This document shows positions 1-8,500 of a stretch of 64,000 bases of DNA, in pieces. The translations under genes and the position numbers were made by a program. The DNA comes from Candidatus Denitrolinea symbiosum. Lineage in GTDB: Bacteria; Chloroflexota; Anaerolineae; Anaerolineales; Villigracilaceae. The notes below the pieces were generated by a model, which worked only from the letters and a program-made list of their open reading frames with translations, was not told where the DNA came from and searched no databases. The DNA is taken from positions 434,001 through 498,000 of the forward strand of contig BLAA01000001.1 in assembly GCA_017312345.1 (NCBI GenBank). The letters run 5' to 3'. Each line of letters starts with the position of its first letter. Within the stretch, counting starts at the first letter, position 1.

Positions 1-585
1 GCCGCCGATGAATGGAGCCTCCCGGCCCAGCGCGTTGAACAACATTCCGCCGCCGAAGTAGGCCAGCAGGCCGCCCACGCCGCCCATGAAGTTGATCACG
101 CCGTTGGCTTTGCTGCGGTCGTTCTTCTCGAACAGGTCGCCCAGCCAGGCGACGGTGGGAGAGCGAAACAGCGCCATCCCAAAATCGGTAATGACGATGA
201 ACATGGAGAGCGCGAGGAGGGACTGCGCCGCGGGAATGAAGATGAAGCTCAGCAGGGCGATCGGCGCGCCGAGCAGGATCCATCCCTTGCGGCGGCCAAA
301 GCGGTTCCAGGTGCGGTCGCTTTTTGCGCCGGCCCAGGGGGCGATGAACATATTCAGGATGTTGTCCCAGGTCATAATGAACAACGCCAGGCTGGGAGCC
401 AGTCCAAACCCGACGATATCGGGAAGAGAACGGCCCTCGGCGAGCAGCTGCCGCTCGAACTCAGGGTTGCCGGCCTGCAAGAAGAGAGGGATGAACTGGT
501 TGAAGACCGGCCAGATGATGCTGATGCCGAGAAAACCGAAACCAAGCAGGAAGGTCTTGCCCCAGGGAAAACGTTTCTGTTCCAT
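1..585 (-). CDS. MFS transporter, GPH/SLC45-like (3' end outside window)
   Basis: The 195 visible codons begin MEQKRFPWGK and continue as an alternating series of hydrophobic segments. The loop SDRTWNRFGRRKGW between the second and third helices is the conserved cytoplasmic motif of MFS sugar:cation symporter-like carriers (GPH/SLC45 type). A second loop, FEKNDRSKANG, follows helix 5. The start lies 1 bp after the trmD stop codon and is preceded by AGGAG inside trmD, so the two genes are almost certainly co-transcribed. The substrate cannot be read from this half of the protein. The C-terminal half lies outside the window. Confidence 0.8.
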   Translation of the reverse strand, partial: MEQKRFPWGKTFLLGFGFLGISIIWPVFNQFIPLFLQAGNPEFERQLLAEGRSLPDIVGFGLAPSLALFIMTWDNILNMFIAPWAGAKSDRTWNRFGRRKGWILLGAPIALLSFIFIPAAQSLLALSMFIVITDFGMALFRSPTVAWLGDLFEKNDRSKANGVINFMGGVGGLLAYFGGGMLFNALGREAPFIGG

Positions 586-586
586 G

Positions 587-1321
587 CTATTCTCCTTTTT
601 CTTGACTGATTTTACGCAGGAATTCTCGATCCTTTTCGGTCAATTCCGCTTTCTCCAACAGGTCGGGACGGCGCTGCCAGGTCCGCAGCAGGGACTGCTC
701 GCGCCGCCATTTCTCGATCCGGGCGTGATCGCCGGAGAGGAGCGCTTCGGGGACGCGCTCGCCGCGAAACTCGGGCGGACGCGTGTAGTGCGGATGTTCG
801 AGCAGGCCGCCGGCGTGCGAATCGTCGTCCGCGCCGGTGGGATCGCCGAGCGCGCCGGGCAGCAGGCGCGTCGCCGCGTCGATGAGGATGAGCGCGGGCA
901 GTTCGCCGCCGGTGAGGACGTAATCGCCGACGGAGATCTCGTCTGTGGCGAGACGGCGGATGCGCTCGTCGAAGCCCTCGTAACGTCCGCAGACGAGAGC
1001 GACGCGTTCGTGCGCCGTCAACTCGCGGGCGACGGCTTGCGAGAAGACGCGTCCCTGCGGGGTAAGCAGGATGACCGGGACCCCGCTCGACGGTCCAAGC
1101 ACGGATTCGACCGCATCGAAGACCGGCCCGGGCTTCATCACCATCCCGCCGCCGCCGCCGTACGGCAGGTCGTCGGTGGTGTGATGCTTGTCGCGCGCCC
1201 AATCGCGGATGTTGTGCAGGCGCACGTCCAGCAATCCGCGCTGACGGGCGCGTTGAAGAATACTCGATTCAAGATAGGGGGGAAAGACTTCGGGCAGCAG
1301 GGTGAAGACCTCGAACTGCAT
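587..1321 (-). CDS. trmD: tRNA (guanine(37)-N1)-methyltransferase TrmD
   Basis: TrmD methylates N1 of G37 next to the anticodon, using S-adenosylmethionine, and so prevents +1 frameshifting. The 244 aa length is typical. The N-terminal [13 protein letters not shown], the knot-forming [15 protein letters not shown] around residues 52-66 and [15 protein letters not shown] near residue 130 are hallmark SPOUT/TrmD motifs. The usual neighbours rpsP, rimM and rplS are absent; an MFS gene follows directly. The ATG has no Shine-Dalgarno sequence: TAAAAT with an upstream TG (extended -10) ends 6 nt before it, which suggests a leaderless message. Confidence 0.97.
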   Translation of the reverse strand: MQFEVFTLLPEVFPPYLESSILQRARQRGLLDVRLHNIRDWARDKHHTTDDLPYGGGGGMVMKPGPVFDAVESVLGPSSGVPVILLTPQGRVFSQAVARELTAHERVALVCGRYEGFDERIRRLATDEISVGDYVLTGGELPALILIDAATRLLPGALGDPTGADDDSHAGGLLEHPHYTRPPEFRGERVPEALLSGDHARIEKWRREQSLLRTWQRRPDLLEKAELTEKDREFLRKISQEKGE

Positions 1322-1336
1322 GAGCGGATTTTAGCA
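1322..1336 (-). promoter_or_regulatory. Leaderless-type extended -10 promoter of trmD
   Basis: Read on the minus strand, TGCTAAAAT is followed by six bases and then the trmD ATG. Transcription would start at or next to the A of the start codon. Confidence 0.55.
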
Positions 1337-1367
1337 TAAGAACACGTTTAGAGTCGGCGGGCCTTGC

Positions 1368-1402
1368 TTGACGCTCGCCCTCACAAAAGGTAAGATGATT
1401 GC
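1368..1402 (+). promoter_or_regulatory. Sigma70-type promoter, leaderless TPR gene
   Basis: TTGACG (1368-1373) and TAAGAT (1391-1396) are separated by 17 bp. The expected start point, six to seven bases downstream, is the A of the ATG at 1403. No Shine-Dalgarno sequence is possible on such a transcript. Confidence 0.65.
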
Positions 1403-2677
1403 ATGTATTTAAGACGCAAGCCAAAATGGAGCATGACCCGCAAACGGTACCGGGTGAACTGGTTCATCGTATCCATGCTGACCATCGGGATCGCCATCAT
1501 GCTCTACGTGAACGCGGTCATCGTGCCTACCATCCCGCCGCCTTTCGTGCCGACAGCCACCCCCACGCGTTCGCCCGAATCGTACATCGTCGAAGCGGAA
1601 ACCGCCTTCAACGAGGGGCAGCTCGCCAGGGCAATTGACCTGTACCAGCAGGCCATCCGCTCCAACCCGCAGGACGCCGCGGCCTACACGTCGCTGGCGC
1701 GGGTGCAAATCTACGCGGGGAAGTACAAGGACGCGCAGGCCAGCGCGGAGGCCGCCCTCCTGCTGAATTCCAGCAACGCGCGCTCCCACGCCATGCGCGC
1801 CTGGGCGCTGGACTTTCAGGGCGACTATCTCGGAGCGGAGGCGGCCATCAAGCGCGCCCTCGAACTGGACCCGAACCTGGGCGTGACCCACGCGGTGTAC
1901 GTGGAGGTCCTGATCGACTCCTACCTTTCCGGCGGGGCCACCTTCGACAACCTCGCCCGGGCCGCGGAAGAATCGCGCCTGGCGCTCTCGCTCGATCCCA
2001 ACACCATCGAATCGCACCGGGCGCGCGGCTACGCGTTGGAAGCCACCGCCAATTACGAGGAAGCCATCGCGGAATACCAGGCGGCCATCGCCATCAACCC
2101 CAACATCTCCGACCTGCACCTCGCGCTCGGCAGGAATTACCGCGCCCAGCAGGTCTACGACCTGGCCGTGGACGAGTTCATCCGCGCCAACGCCCTCAAC
2201 CCGTCTGACCCCACGCCCGACCTGTTGATCTCGCGCACCTACGCCACCATCGGCGAATTCGCCAAGGCGTCGCAATACGCCGAATCGGCCGTCAACGACG
2301 CGCCCGCGGACGCCAGTCTGCGCGGCAACTACGGCGTGATGCTCTACCGCGCCGCGAACTGGGTGGACGCCGCCGTCCAACTGGGACTCGCCATCAACGG
2401 CGGCAACGCGGAAAACGGCGACCAGATCAAATCGCTGCCCCTCGCCGCCGACACGCGCGTGGTCGAATACTATTTCACCTACGCGCTGGCGCTGGCCCGC
2501 CTGAACCGCTGCTCCGAGGCGATCCCCATCGCCAACCTGCTCCTCGGGCGCGTCCCCACCGACGAGATCGCCGTAGCCAACGCCAACGAGACCATCAACA
2601 TCTGCCAGAAGAACCTGTCCATTACGCCCACGGCAACGTTCGCGCCCGAGCCCGTGACGGCCACCCCCACGCCCTAA
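1403..2677 (+). CDS. Membrane-anchored TPR protein (first of tandem pair)
   Basis: The 424 aa protein has a basic N-terminus, one membrane anchor at about residues 20-42, a short Thr/Pro linker (TATPTRSPES), then TPR units across roughly residues 50-400, for example AIDLYQQAIRSNPQDAAAY. It ends in a Thr/Pro tail (TATPTP). The TPR domain should therefore lie outside the membrane and act as a protein-interaction scaffold; partners are unknown. It is a paralogue of the next gene, which starts 3 bp after its stop codon. The start codon is set by a well-spaced promoter that leaves no 5' leader. Confidence 0.8.
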   Translation: MYLRRKPKWSMTRKRYRVNWFIVSMLTIGIAIMLYVNAVIVPTIPPPFVPTATPTRSPESYIVEAETAFNEGQLARAIDLYQQAIRSNPQDAAAYTSLARVQIYAGKYKDAQASAEAALLLNSSNARSHAMRAWALDFQGDYLGAEAAIKRALELDPNLGVTHAVYVEVLIDSYLSGGATFDNLARAAEESRLALSLDPNTIESHRARGYALEATANYEEAIAEYQAAIAINPNISDLHLALGRNYRAQQVYDLAVDEFIRANALNPSDPTPDLLISRTYATIGEFAKASQYAESAVNDAPADASLRGNYGVMLYRAANWVDAAVQLGLAINGGNAENGDQIKSLPLAADTRVVEYYFTYALALARLNRCSEAIPIANLLLGRVPTDEIAVANANETINICQKNLSITPTATFAPEPVTATPTP

Positions 2678-2680
2678 GCC

Positions 2681-4144
2681 ATGAACGTCTATCCCCGCCG
2701 CGAACTGTTCTACAAAAAAACGCGCGCCAACATCTACCGGCTCTTCCTGCTGGTGGCGCTGATCCTCGGCTTCGTCTGGCTCATCAGCGGGTGGACGCGC
2801 GGCGAGATCGAACGGCCCTTCACAGCCACCGCCACGCCCACGCGCACGGTCGACTCGTACGCGCTCGAAGGCGACGCCCAGTTCACCGCAGGGAACCTGG
2901 ACTCGGCCATCACCGCCTACCGCGAGGCCGTGCGCCTCGACCCAAACAACGCGCAGATCTGGGCCAAACTGGCGCGCATCCAGACGTATTCCTCCTCGCT
3001 GAAGACGACCGACGCCGAACGCCGCGCCCGCCTGACCGACGCGCGCGGCTCCATCGGCGAGGCGGCAAAACTCGCCCCCGACGATTCCACCGTCCACGCC
3101 ATCCGCGCCTTCGTCCTCGATTGGAACGCCAACTCATCCCTGCTCTGCACTGCGGAGGAACTGGCGACCGCCCCCACCTGCGACGCCGTGGTCAAACTTC
3201 TGACCGAAGCCGAGCAGGAGGCCGTCCGCGCCCTGCAACTGGACAACGCGAACACGCTCGCTCTGGCTTTCTACGCTGAAATCCTGGTAGACCAGCAGAA
3301 ATGGAACCAGGCCAACCAGTATATTTTGCAGGCCCTCGAACGCGAGGACGCCGCCAACCTGATGGACGTCCACCGCGTGTACGCCTACGTGCTGGAGACG
3401 CTCGGGAACTATAAACAGGCCATCGAGGAATACGACAAGGCCATCCTCATCTCGCCCAACCTGACGTTTCTCTACCTGCGCGCGGGGGCGAACTACCGCC
3501 GCCTGGCCTTCGGCGCGCTCAACGAAGATTCAGCCGCCCAACTCTACGAGAAATCCCTGGAATATTTCCAAAAGGCCGCGCAGATCAACGAGCAGTTGCA
3601 GGTCCACGATCCCATTCCCTACCTGTCCATCGCCAAGACCTACTCGCAGACCGGCGACTATTTCGCGGCGGCGCTCAACGTGCAAAAGGCGCTGGACTAC
3701 GACCCGTCCAACGCGGACACCTACGGGCAGCTGGGAATCGTCTACTTCAAATCGCGCAACTACGAAGGCTCGATTCCCGCCTTAAAGTGCGCGGTGCGCG
3801 GCTGCGACGCGGCCGAATCCTGCGAGGCGCGCGGCGGGTGCGACGCGGGCGATCCCGGCAGAACGGTCGGCGGGCTGGCGCTCTCGGCGAACACCGTGGT
3901 GTACTATTACACCTACGGATCGGTGCTGGCGGCGCTCAGCCGTCCGCGCAACAACATGTGCGGCGAGGCGGTCGCCGTCTTGAACGAGGTGGCGGCGGCC
4001 TTCCCGCACGATCCCGACATCGCCGGCATCGTGGACGCCGGCCTCGCCATCTGCGCCCAGGTGGGGAGCGAGCCCGGGTCCGCCGCGACCGCCTTCCCCG
4101 TCCAGACCGAAGCGGTTATTCCCACGCCGACGCCCACGCCGTAG
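2681..4144 (+). CDS. Membrane-anchored TPR protein (second of tandem pair)
   Basis: The 487 aa protein repeats the plan of its upstream neighbour: basic N-terminus, anchor at about residues 20-40 (LFLLVALILGFVWLISGW), linker TATATPTRTVDS, TPR units such as AITAYREAVRLDPNNAQIWAK, and a Thr/Pro tail. The shared linker and first-TPR sequence indicate tandem duplication. A Cys-rich stretch near residues 370-395 (CAVRGCDAAESCEARGGC) is absent from the first copy and might form disulfides outside the cell. Function is unknown; surface scaffolding is an inference. The two genes form an operon. Confidence 0.78.
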   Translation: MNVYPRRELFYKKTRANIYRLFLLVALILGFVWLISGWTRGEIERPFTATATPTRTVDSYALEGDAQFTAGNLDSAITAYREAVRLDPNNAQIWAKLARIQTYSSSLKTTDAERRARLTDARGSIGEAAKLAPDDSTVHAIRAFVLDWNANSSLLCTAEELATAPTCDAVVKLLTEAEQEAVRALQLDNANTLALAFYAEILVDQQKWNQANQYILQALEREDAANLMDVHRVYAYVLETLGNYKQAIEEYDKAILISPNLTFLYLRAGANYRRLAFGALNEDSAAQLYEKSLEYFQKAAQINEQLQVHDPIPYLSIAKTYSQTGDYFAAALNVQKALDYDPSNADTYGQLGIVYFKSRNYEGSIPALKCAVRGCDAAESCEARGGCDAGDPGRTVGGLALSANTVVYYYTYGSVLAALSRPRNNMCGEAVAVLNEVAAAFPHDPDIAGIVDAGLAICAQVGSEPGSAATAFPVQTEAVIPTPTPTP

Positions 4145-4230
4145 GATCAATCACGGAGCCGGGACAGAGTCTCATCCGGTTCCAGCCATGGGGGACGCGT
4201 CAGAGATTCGTAAGAGTTTTTATAGGCCTC

Positions 4231-4259
4231 TTGACTTCGGTTTCAAAGGAAAGTATGAT
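4231..4259 (+). promoter_or_regulatory. Sigma70 promoter of groESL
   Basis: TTGACT (4231-4236) and TATGAT (4254-4259) are separated by exactly 17 bp. The predicted start at about 4266 lies directly at the upstream edge of the CIRCE operator. Confidence 0.85.
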
Positions 4260-4267
4260 ACGCCGCG

Positions 4268-4294
4268 TTAGCGCTCTGGGTATACGAGCGCTAA
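4268..4294. promoter_or_regulatory. CIRCE operator (HrcA site)
   Basis: The inverted repeat TTAGCGCTC-N9-GAGCGCTAA matches the CIRCE consensus TTAGCACTC-N9-GAGTGCTAA except for one compensated pair, A to G in the left arm and T to C in the right arm. It lies between the -10 box and groES, the standard location for HrcA repression of chaperonin operons. hrcA itself is not in this window. Confidence 0.92.
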
Positions 4295-4330
4295 CCAAAA
4301 AACGCCAATCCATTCCAGGAGTAAACCAAT

Positions 4331-4624
4331 ATGAAACTCTCCCTTAAACCCCTGGGCGACCGCCTCGTGGTGGAGCCCATTGAGCAGGAAGAAGTGACTG
4401 CAGGCGGCATCGTCCTGCCCGAAACCGCCAAAGAGAAGCCCCAGCAGGGCAAGGTGCTGGCGGCCGGCCCCGGCGCCCGCGACGACGAAGGCAAGCGCGT
4501 CGCCATGGACGTGAAAGCCGGCGATAAGGTGCTGTACGCCAAGTACTCTGGCACCGAGTTCAAACTGGACGGCAAGAAATTGCTCATTCTGCGCGAGAGC
4601 GACCTGCTCGCGATCATTGATTAA
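4331..4624 (+). CDS. groES: Co-chaperonin GroES
   Basis: GroES is the 10 kDa cap of the chaperonin cage. The 97 aa protein carries [17 protein letters not shown] at the N-terminus, the mobile loop [19 protein letters not shown], and the C-terminal [22 protein letters not shown] strand region. AGGAG sits 8 bp before the ATG. It is the first gene of groES-groEL, 17 bp upstream of groEL, under a sigma70 promoter and a CIRCE operator, so it is expected to be induced by heat or unfolded protein. Confidence 0.98.
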   Translation: MKLSLKPLGDRLVVEPIEQEEVTAGGIVLPETAKEKPQQGKVLAAGPGARDDEGKRVAMDVKAGDKVLYAKYSGTEFKLDGKKLLILRESDLLAIID

Positions 4625-4641
4625 TCACAGGAGGAGATCCC

Positions 4642-6282
4642 ATGGCTGCCAAACAACTCATTTTTTCTGAAGACGCGCGCCGCCGCCTGAAAGAAGGCAT
4701 GGATGCCGTCGCGAACGCCGTCTCCATCACGCTCGGGCCGAAAGGCCGCAACGTGGCGATTGACCGCAAGTTCGGCTCTCCCACCATCACCCACGATGGC
4801 GTTTCCGTCGCCAAGGAAATCGAGCTGGAAGACCCGTTCGCCAATATGGGCGCGCAACTGCTCAAGGAAGCCGCGTCCAAGACCAACGATATCGCCGGAG
4901 ACGGAACCACCACCTCCACCGTCCTCGCGCACGCCATTGTGACCGAGGGACTCAAGGCGCTGGCCGCCGGTTATAACCCGATGCTGCTCAAGCGCGGTAT
5001 TGAGCAGGCCTCCGACGAGATCGTCAAGGCGCTCAAGAAAATGTCCACCAAGATCGATACGCGGGAAGAGATCGCCTCCGTCGCCACCAACTCCGCCGCG
5101 GACGCCGAGATCGGCAACCTGATCGCGGACGTGATGGACAAGGTCGGCAAAGACGGCGTCATCACCGTGGAAGAGTCCAAGTCCCTGCAATTCGAGCAGG
5201 AATACGTGGAAGGTATGCAGTTCGACCGCGGCTACATCTCGGCCTACTTCATCACCGACACCGAACACATGGAATCGGTCATCAGCGAGCCGTACATCCT
5301 CATCAACGAGAAGAAGATCTCCGCCGCGCAGGACATCGTCCCGATCCTCGAGAAACTCGTCCAGCTTGGCAAACGCGAATTGGTCATCATCGCCGAAGAC
5401 ATTGACGGCGAAGCCCTGGCGACCCTCGTGCTGAACAAACTGCGCGGCATGTTGAACGTGCTGGCCGTCAAAGCCCCGGGCTTCGGCGACCGCCGCAAGG
5501 CCATGCTGCAAGACATCGCCATCCTGACCGGCGGAACCGTCATCTCGGAAGAGACCGGCCGCAAGCTGGAAACCGCCACCCTGCAAGACCTCGGCCGCGC
5601 CGACAAAGTCACCGCGGATAAAGAGAACACCACCATCATCGGCGGCAAAGGCAAGAAGTCGGCAGTGGAAGGCCGCATCAACGAGATCCGCGCCGAAATC
5701 GACAAGTCCACCAGCGACTACGACAAGGAAAAACTCCAGGAACGCCTCGCCAAACTGAGCGGCGGCGTCGCCATCATTCGCGTGGGCGCGGCCACCGAGA
5801 CCGAGTTGAAGGAAAAGAAACACCGCGTGGAAGACGCCCTCTCCGCGGCCCGCGCGGCCGTTGAGGAAGGCATCGTCCCCGGCGGCGAGATCTCGCTCAT
5901 CAACGCCGGCGACGCGCTGGACAAGGTGAAAGGCGAAAGCGAAGAGGAGCAGGTCGGCATCGGCATCGTCAAGAAGGCGCTCGAAGCCCCGATCCGCAAA
6001 CTGGCCGCCAACGCCGGGCAGGACGGCTCCGTCATCATCGACGCCGTCCGCCGCAAGGCCAAAGAGCTCAAGAACAAGAACATCGGCTACAACGTGTTGA
6101 GCGGCGAGTTCACCGACATGCTCAAAGACGGCGTCATCGACCCGGTGAAGGTTGTGCGCGGCGCGCTCGAGAACGCGGCCTCCATCGCCTCGATGATCCT
6201 CACCACCGAAGTCCTCATCACCGACCTGCCCGAGAAGGACAAACCCGCCCCGGCCATGCCGCCCGGCGGAATGGACTACTAA
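4642..6282 (+). CDS. groEL: Chaperonin GroEL
   Basis: GroEL is the 60 kDa ATP-dependent folding chamber. At 546 aa the protein is full length, with [19 protein letters not shown] near residue 30, the nucleotide-binding [11 protein letters not shown] near residue 87, the apical domain, and the closing equatorial region with [17 protein letters not shown]. The tail is short and ends [10 protein letters not shown], the common GGM-type ending. AGGAGGAG precedes the start. It is co-transcribed with groES and followed immediately by a strong terminator. Confidence 0.99.
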   Translation: MAAKQLIFSEDARRRLKEGMDAVANAVSITLGPKGRNVAIDRKFGSPTITHDGVSVAKEIELEDPFANMGAQLLKEAASKTNDIAGDGTTTSTVLAHAIVTEGLKALAAGYNPMLLKRGIEQASDEIVKALKKMSTKIDTREEIASVATNSAADAEIGNLIADVMDKVGKDGVITVEESKSLQFEQEYVEGMQFDRGYISAYFITDTEHMESVISEPYILINEKKISAAQDIVPILEKLVQLGKRELVIIAEDIDGEALATLVLNKLRGMLNVLAVKAPGFGDRRKAMLQDIAILTGGTVISEETGRKLETATLQDLGRADKVTADKENTTIIGGKGKKSAVEGRINEIRAEIDKSTSDYDKEKLQERLAKLSGGVAIIRVGAATETELKEKKHRVEDALSAARAAVEEGIVPGGEISLINAGDALDKVKGESEEEQVGIGIVKKALEAPIRKLAANAGQDGSVIIDAVRRKAKELKNKNIGYNVLSGEFTDMLKDGVIDPVKVVRGALENAASIASMILTTEVLITDLPEKDKPAPAMPPGGMDY

Positions 6283-6295
6283 ACCGCACGCCATC

Positions 6296-6325
6296 AAACC
6301 AGGTTTCTTCGGAAACCTGGTTTTT
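6296..6325 (+). terminator. Intrinsic terminator of groESL
   Basis: A perfect 12-bp stem (AAACCAGGTTTC / GAAACCTGGTTT) is closed by a TTCG tetraloop and runs straight into a T tract. The stem core CCAGGTTTC recurs as a hairpin elsewhere in the window (52094-52128). Confidence 0.93.
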
Positions 6326-6333
6326 GATTCGGG

Positions 6334-6346
6334 TATAATCCTGGCG
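6334..6346 (+). promoter_or_regulatory. Leaderless-type -10 box
   Basis: TATAAT (6334-6339) ends seven bases before the ATG at 6347, and no ribosome-binding site lies between them. No good -35 hexamer is visible because the groEL terminator occupies that position. Confidence 0.55.
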
Positions 6347-7234
6347 ATGTTTTCCCCGCGACTCAAAAAACTCACGACGATAATTTTGCTGGCGTACGGA
6401 CTGGCCGCCTGCTCGCGTCCGTCTGGACCTTCGGCCGCGCCCACGCTCGAAGCCACGTCCACGCCCGAAGCGCCGACCGCCACGCCCGTCCCGGCGGCCG
6501 CGACCGTGAACGGCGAGAGCGTCCCGCTGGCGGAATATCAGGCCGAGCTGGCGCGCTACCAGTCCGCGCAGGCCGCGCTCGGGAAGTCGGTCGGCGAGGC
6601 GGACGCGGCGCAGGCCGTCCTCGACGACATGATCGCGCAGACGCTGCTCGCGCAGGGCGCGCGGGCCGCGGGCCTGTCCGTGACCGAGGCCGGCCTCCAG
6701 TCCCGGATCGACGCGCTGGCGGCGTCGCTCGGCGGGGCGGATAAACTCGCGGCCTGGCAGTCCGCGCACGGATACGACGAGGTTTCGTTCCGCGCCGCGT
6801 TGAAACGCGCGGCTGAGGCCGCTTTGATGCGTGACAAAATCATTGCGGAAATGCCCGGTACTTTCGAGCAGGTTCACGTCCGTCAAATTCTGCTCTATAA
6901 TGAAGCCAACGCGCAGGATATTCTGGCGCAATTAAAGGCTGGCGGGAAGTTCGACGACTTGGCCGCGACGGTGGACCCCGTGACGCGCGGCGACCTGGGC
7001 TGGTTCCCACAGGGTTATCTGCTGGACGCGAACCTGGACGCCGCGGCCTTTGCCCTGCAGCCCGGCCAGTTCAGCGATGTGATTGTGACGGAGGTCGGCT
7101 TTCACATTATTTACGTGATCGAGCGCGGCCCGCGGCCGCTTTCGCCCGAGGCGCGGCTGGTTTTCCAATCCCGCGCAGTGGCGGAATGGGTGAACGAGCG
7201 CCGCGCCCAGGCCAGTATCGTCCTCTCTCCCTGA
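6347..7234 (+). CDS. PpiC-type peptidyl-prolyl isomerase lipoprotein (PrsA/SurA-like)
   Basis: The 295 aa protein has a lipoprotein signal peptide with lipobox LAAC (Cys22), a low-complexity Thr/Pro/Ala linker, a SurA-like helical N-terminal chaperone region at about residues 50-155, and a parvulin domain at about residues 170-275. The parvulin signatures are VRQILLYNEANAQDILAQL, GDLGWFPQG and LQPGQFSDVIVTEVGFHIIYV. It should act outside the membrane as a foldase for secreted proteins. It appears to be transcribed from its own TATAAT box seven bases upstream and forms a pair with the next gene. Confidence 0.88.
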   Translation: MFSPRLKKLTTIILLAYGLAACSRPSGPSAAPTLEATSTPEAPTATPVPAAATVNGESVPLAEYQAELARYQSAQAALGKSVGEADAAQAVLDDMIAQTLLAQGARAAGLSVTEAGLQSRIDALAASLGGADKLAAWQSAHGYDEVSFRAALKRAAEAALMRDKIIAEMPGTFEQVHVRQILLYNEANAQDILAQLKAGGKFDDLAATVDPVTRGDLGWFPQGYLLDANLDAAAFALQPGQFSDVIVTEVGFHIIYVIERGPRPLSPEARLVFQSRAVAEWVNERRAQASIVLSP

Positions 7235-7245
7235 CGGAGTTTTGC

Positions 7246-8004
7246 ATGAGCGAGTTCAAAGACATTGATTTTGATAAACCGGCTTCCAAACCCGCGCCGT
7301 CTTTGCAAATGTGGGATATCCTTTCGGTCGCCGCGCTGTTGACCGCCGCCTGTATCGGGCTGTATTACCTGCTGGTCTTCATCAATCCCAACACGCCGCT
7401 CAATCCGTTTTCGCCGCAGCAGGCGCAAAGCCGGCTGGCCCCCACGTTTACGATCACGCCCATCGTTATGCCTCCCACCTGGACGCCCAGCGCGACGCCG
7501 CATATCCCGCCCACCGATACGCCGCTTCCGACCTTCACGCCCATCTATACGCCCACGCCGTTCTCGCTCGTCCCGCCGACGAAGACGCCGCTTCCGAGTT
7601 CCACGCCCAAACCGAGCGCTACGCCCAGGGCTCCCTATTCGGCCCGGGTGGAATATATCTCCAGCGCAAAATACCGCCCGGAGTTCGGCTGTAACTGGCA
7701 GGGCGTGGCCGGCATCGTGCTGGACAAGAACAGCGCGCACCATATTTATGTGCAAATTCTGATGATCGGCACGTGGAACGGAAAATCCATCAACAACGTC
7801 ACGGTCTCCGGCACGATGCCGCAGATCTACGGCGCTTCCGGTTTTGAGATCCAACTGGGAACCACGCCGATGGACAGCGCCAAGAAACTTTACCTGCAAC
7901 TGCGCGACCAGGCCGGCGTTCCGCTTTCGGACAACCTTTACATCAACACGTACAGCGGCTGCGACAAGAACATGGCGTTCATCACCTTCCGCGAGAACAA
8001 ATAG
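7246..8004 (+). CDS. Membrane-anchored protein with Pro/Thr stalk and C-terminal extracellular domain
   Basis: The 252 aa protein has a cytoplasmic N-terminus, one membrane segment at about residues 27-45 (LSVAALLTAACIGLYYLLVF), a long Pro/Thr stalk at about residues 65-130, and a C-terminal domain of about 115 aa with two cysteines (FGCNWQGVAG and YSGCDKNMAF) that could form a disulfide. I recognise no family for this domain. The start was chosen at MSEFKDIDF because GGAG lies at the right distance; a longer reading frame would overlap the upstream gene. It follows the foldase gene by 11 bp. Confidence 0.7.
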   Translation: MSEFKDIDFDKPASKPAPSLQMWDILSVAALLTAACIGLYYLLVFINPNTPLNPFSPQQAQSRLAPTFTITPIVMPPTWTPSATPHIPPTDTPLPTFTPIYTPTPFSLVPPTKTPLPSSTPKPSATPRAPYSARVEYISSAKYRPEFGCNWQGVAGIVLDKNSAHHIYVQILMIGTWNGKSINNVTVSGTMPQIYGASGFEIQLGTTPMDSAKKLYLQLRDQAGVPLSDNLYINTYSGCDKNMAFITFRENK

Positions 8005-8032
8005 CCGAAGTCCTTCCGACTCCTGCACACAG

Positions 8033-8063
8033 GCCGCGTCCGCAAAACGCGGCTTGTTTTTTT
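8033..8063 (+). terminator. Intrinsic terminator
   Basis: GCCGCGT and ACGCGGC form a 7-bp stem with a 7-nt loop, followed by TTGTTTTTTT. It closes the foldase-anchored protein pair. Confidence 0.8.
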
Positions 8064-8500
8064 GATGATTCCTCCACTAATGGAAGGAATCGCGACCCAC
8101 AGGGCGCTGATATGAACAAAAAAGGATTCCGCAAGTTCTACTTGCGGCTTTCCCAAAGTAGAACCTTGGGATTCCAAATTTTCAGCATTCGGAGCGCCCC
8201 CCGTTCATGGTTACTTTGTGTTTTTGTACACGGATTTGGCGGATTGCACGGACAAACACGTTTTTTTAATGATTCTATCCGCGAGAATCCGTAAAACCCG
8301 CGTCACCCGTGTACTTAAAGTCTCTTAGCTTGCAAAAACCGGTCAGGGAAAGCGCCCAGGGCGGGCGTTCGCGTTCCACTGATTGTATAATTCTACAAAA
8401 TCTACATTGACCCTTTCTACATCGTCCATACAATCAGCCTTGCCCGGCCGTCAGGCCGCCGAATTCGAACCAGCAAACTCCAGGAGTTCACAACCGCATC
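8064..8500. other. 437-bp intergenic region, no convincing gene
   Basis: No reading frame here has coding character. The region holds a 7-bp hairpin (CCGCAAG at 8129-8135 with CTTGCGG at 8141-8147) within a longer imperfect inverted repeat reaching to about 8170. Degraded repeat-like text rich in CCGCGAATCC-type words lies at about 8225-8320. The promoter for the PucC-like gene is at its downstream end. Confidence 0.5.
8407..8434 (+). promoter_or_regulatory. Candidate promoter of PucC-like gene
   Basis: TTGACC (8407-8412) and TACAAT (8429-8434) are separated by 16 bp. The 8-bp inverted repeat GATTGTAT (8381-8388) and ATACAATC (8428-8435) brackets the -35 region and overlaps the -10 box, so it could be a regulator-binding site. 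Confidence 0.5.

Noticed and set aside
1409..3097. Long minus-strand open frame opposite the TPR genes
   Set aside because: High GC keeps the complementary frame open. It has no family similarity, and the plus strand has clear TPR periodicity.
4621..6483. 620-codon minus-strand frame opposite groEL
   Set aside because: It is a shadow of groEL with repetitive Gly/Val/Asp-rich content and no recognisable domain.
8112..8294. 60-codon frame in the 437-bp gap
   Set aside because: No ribosome-binding site, no similarity, and it runs through hairpin and repeat-like text.
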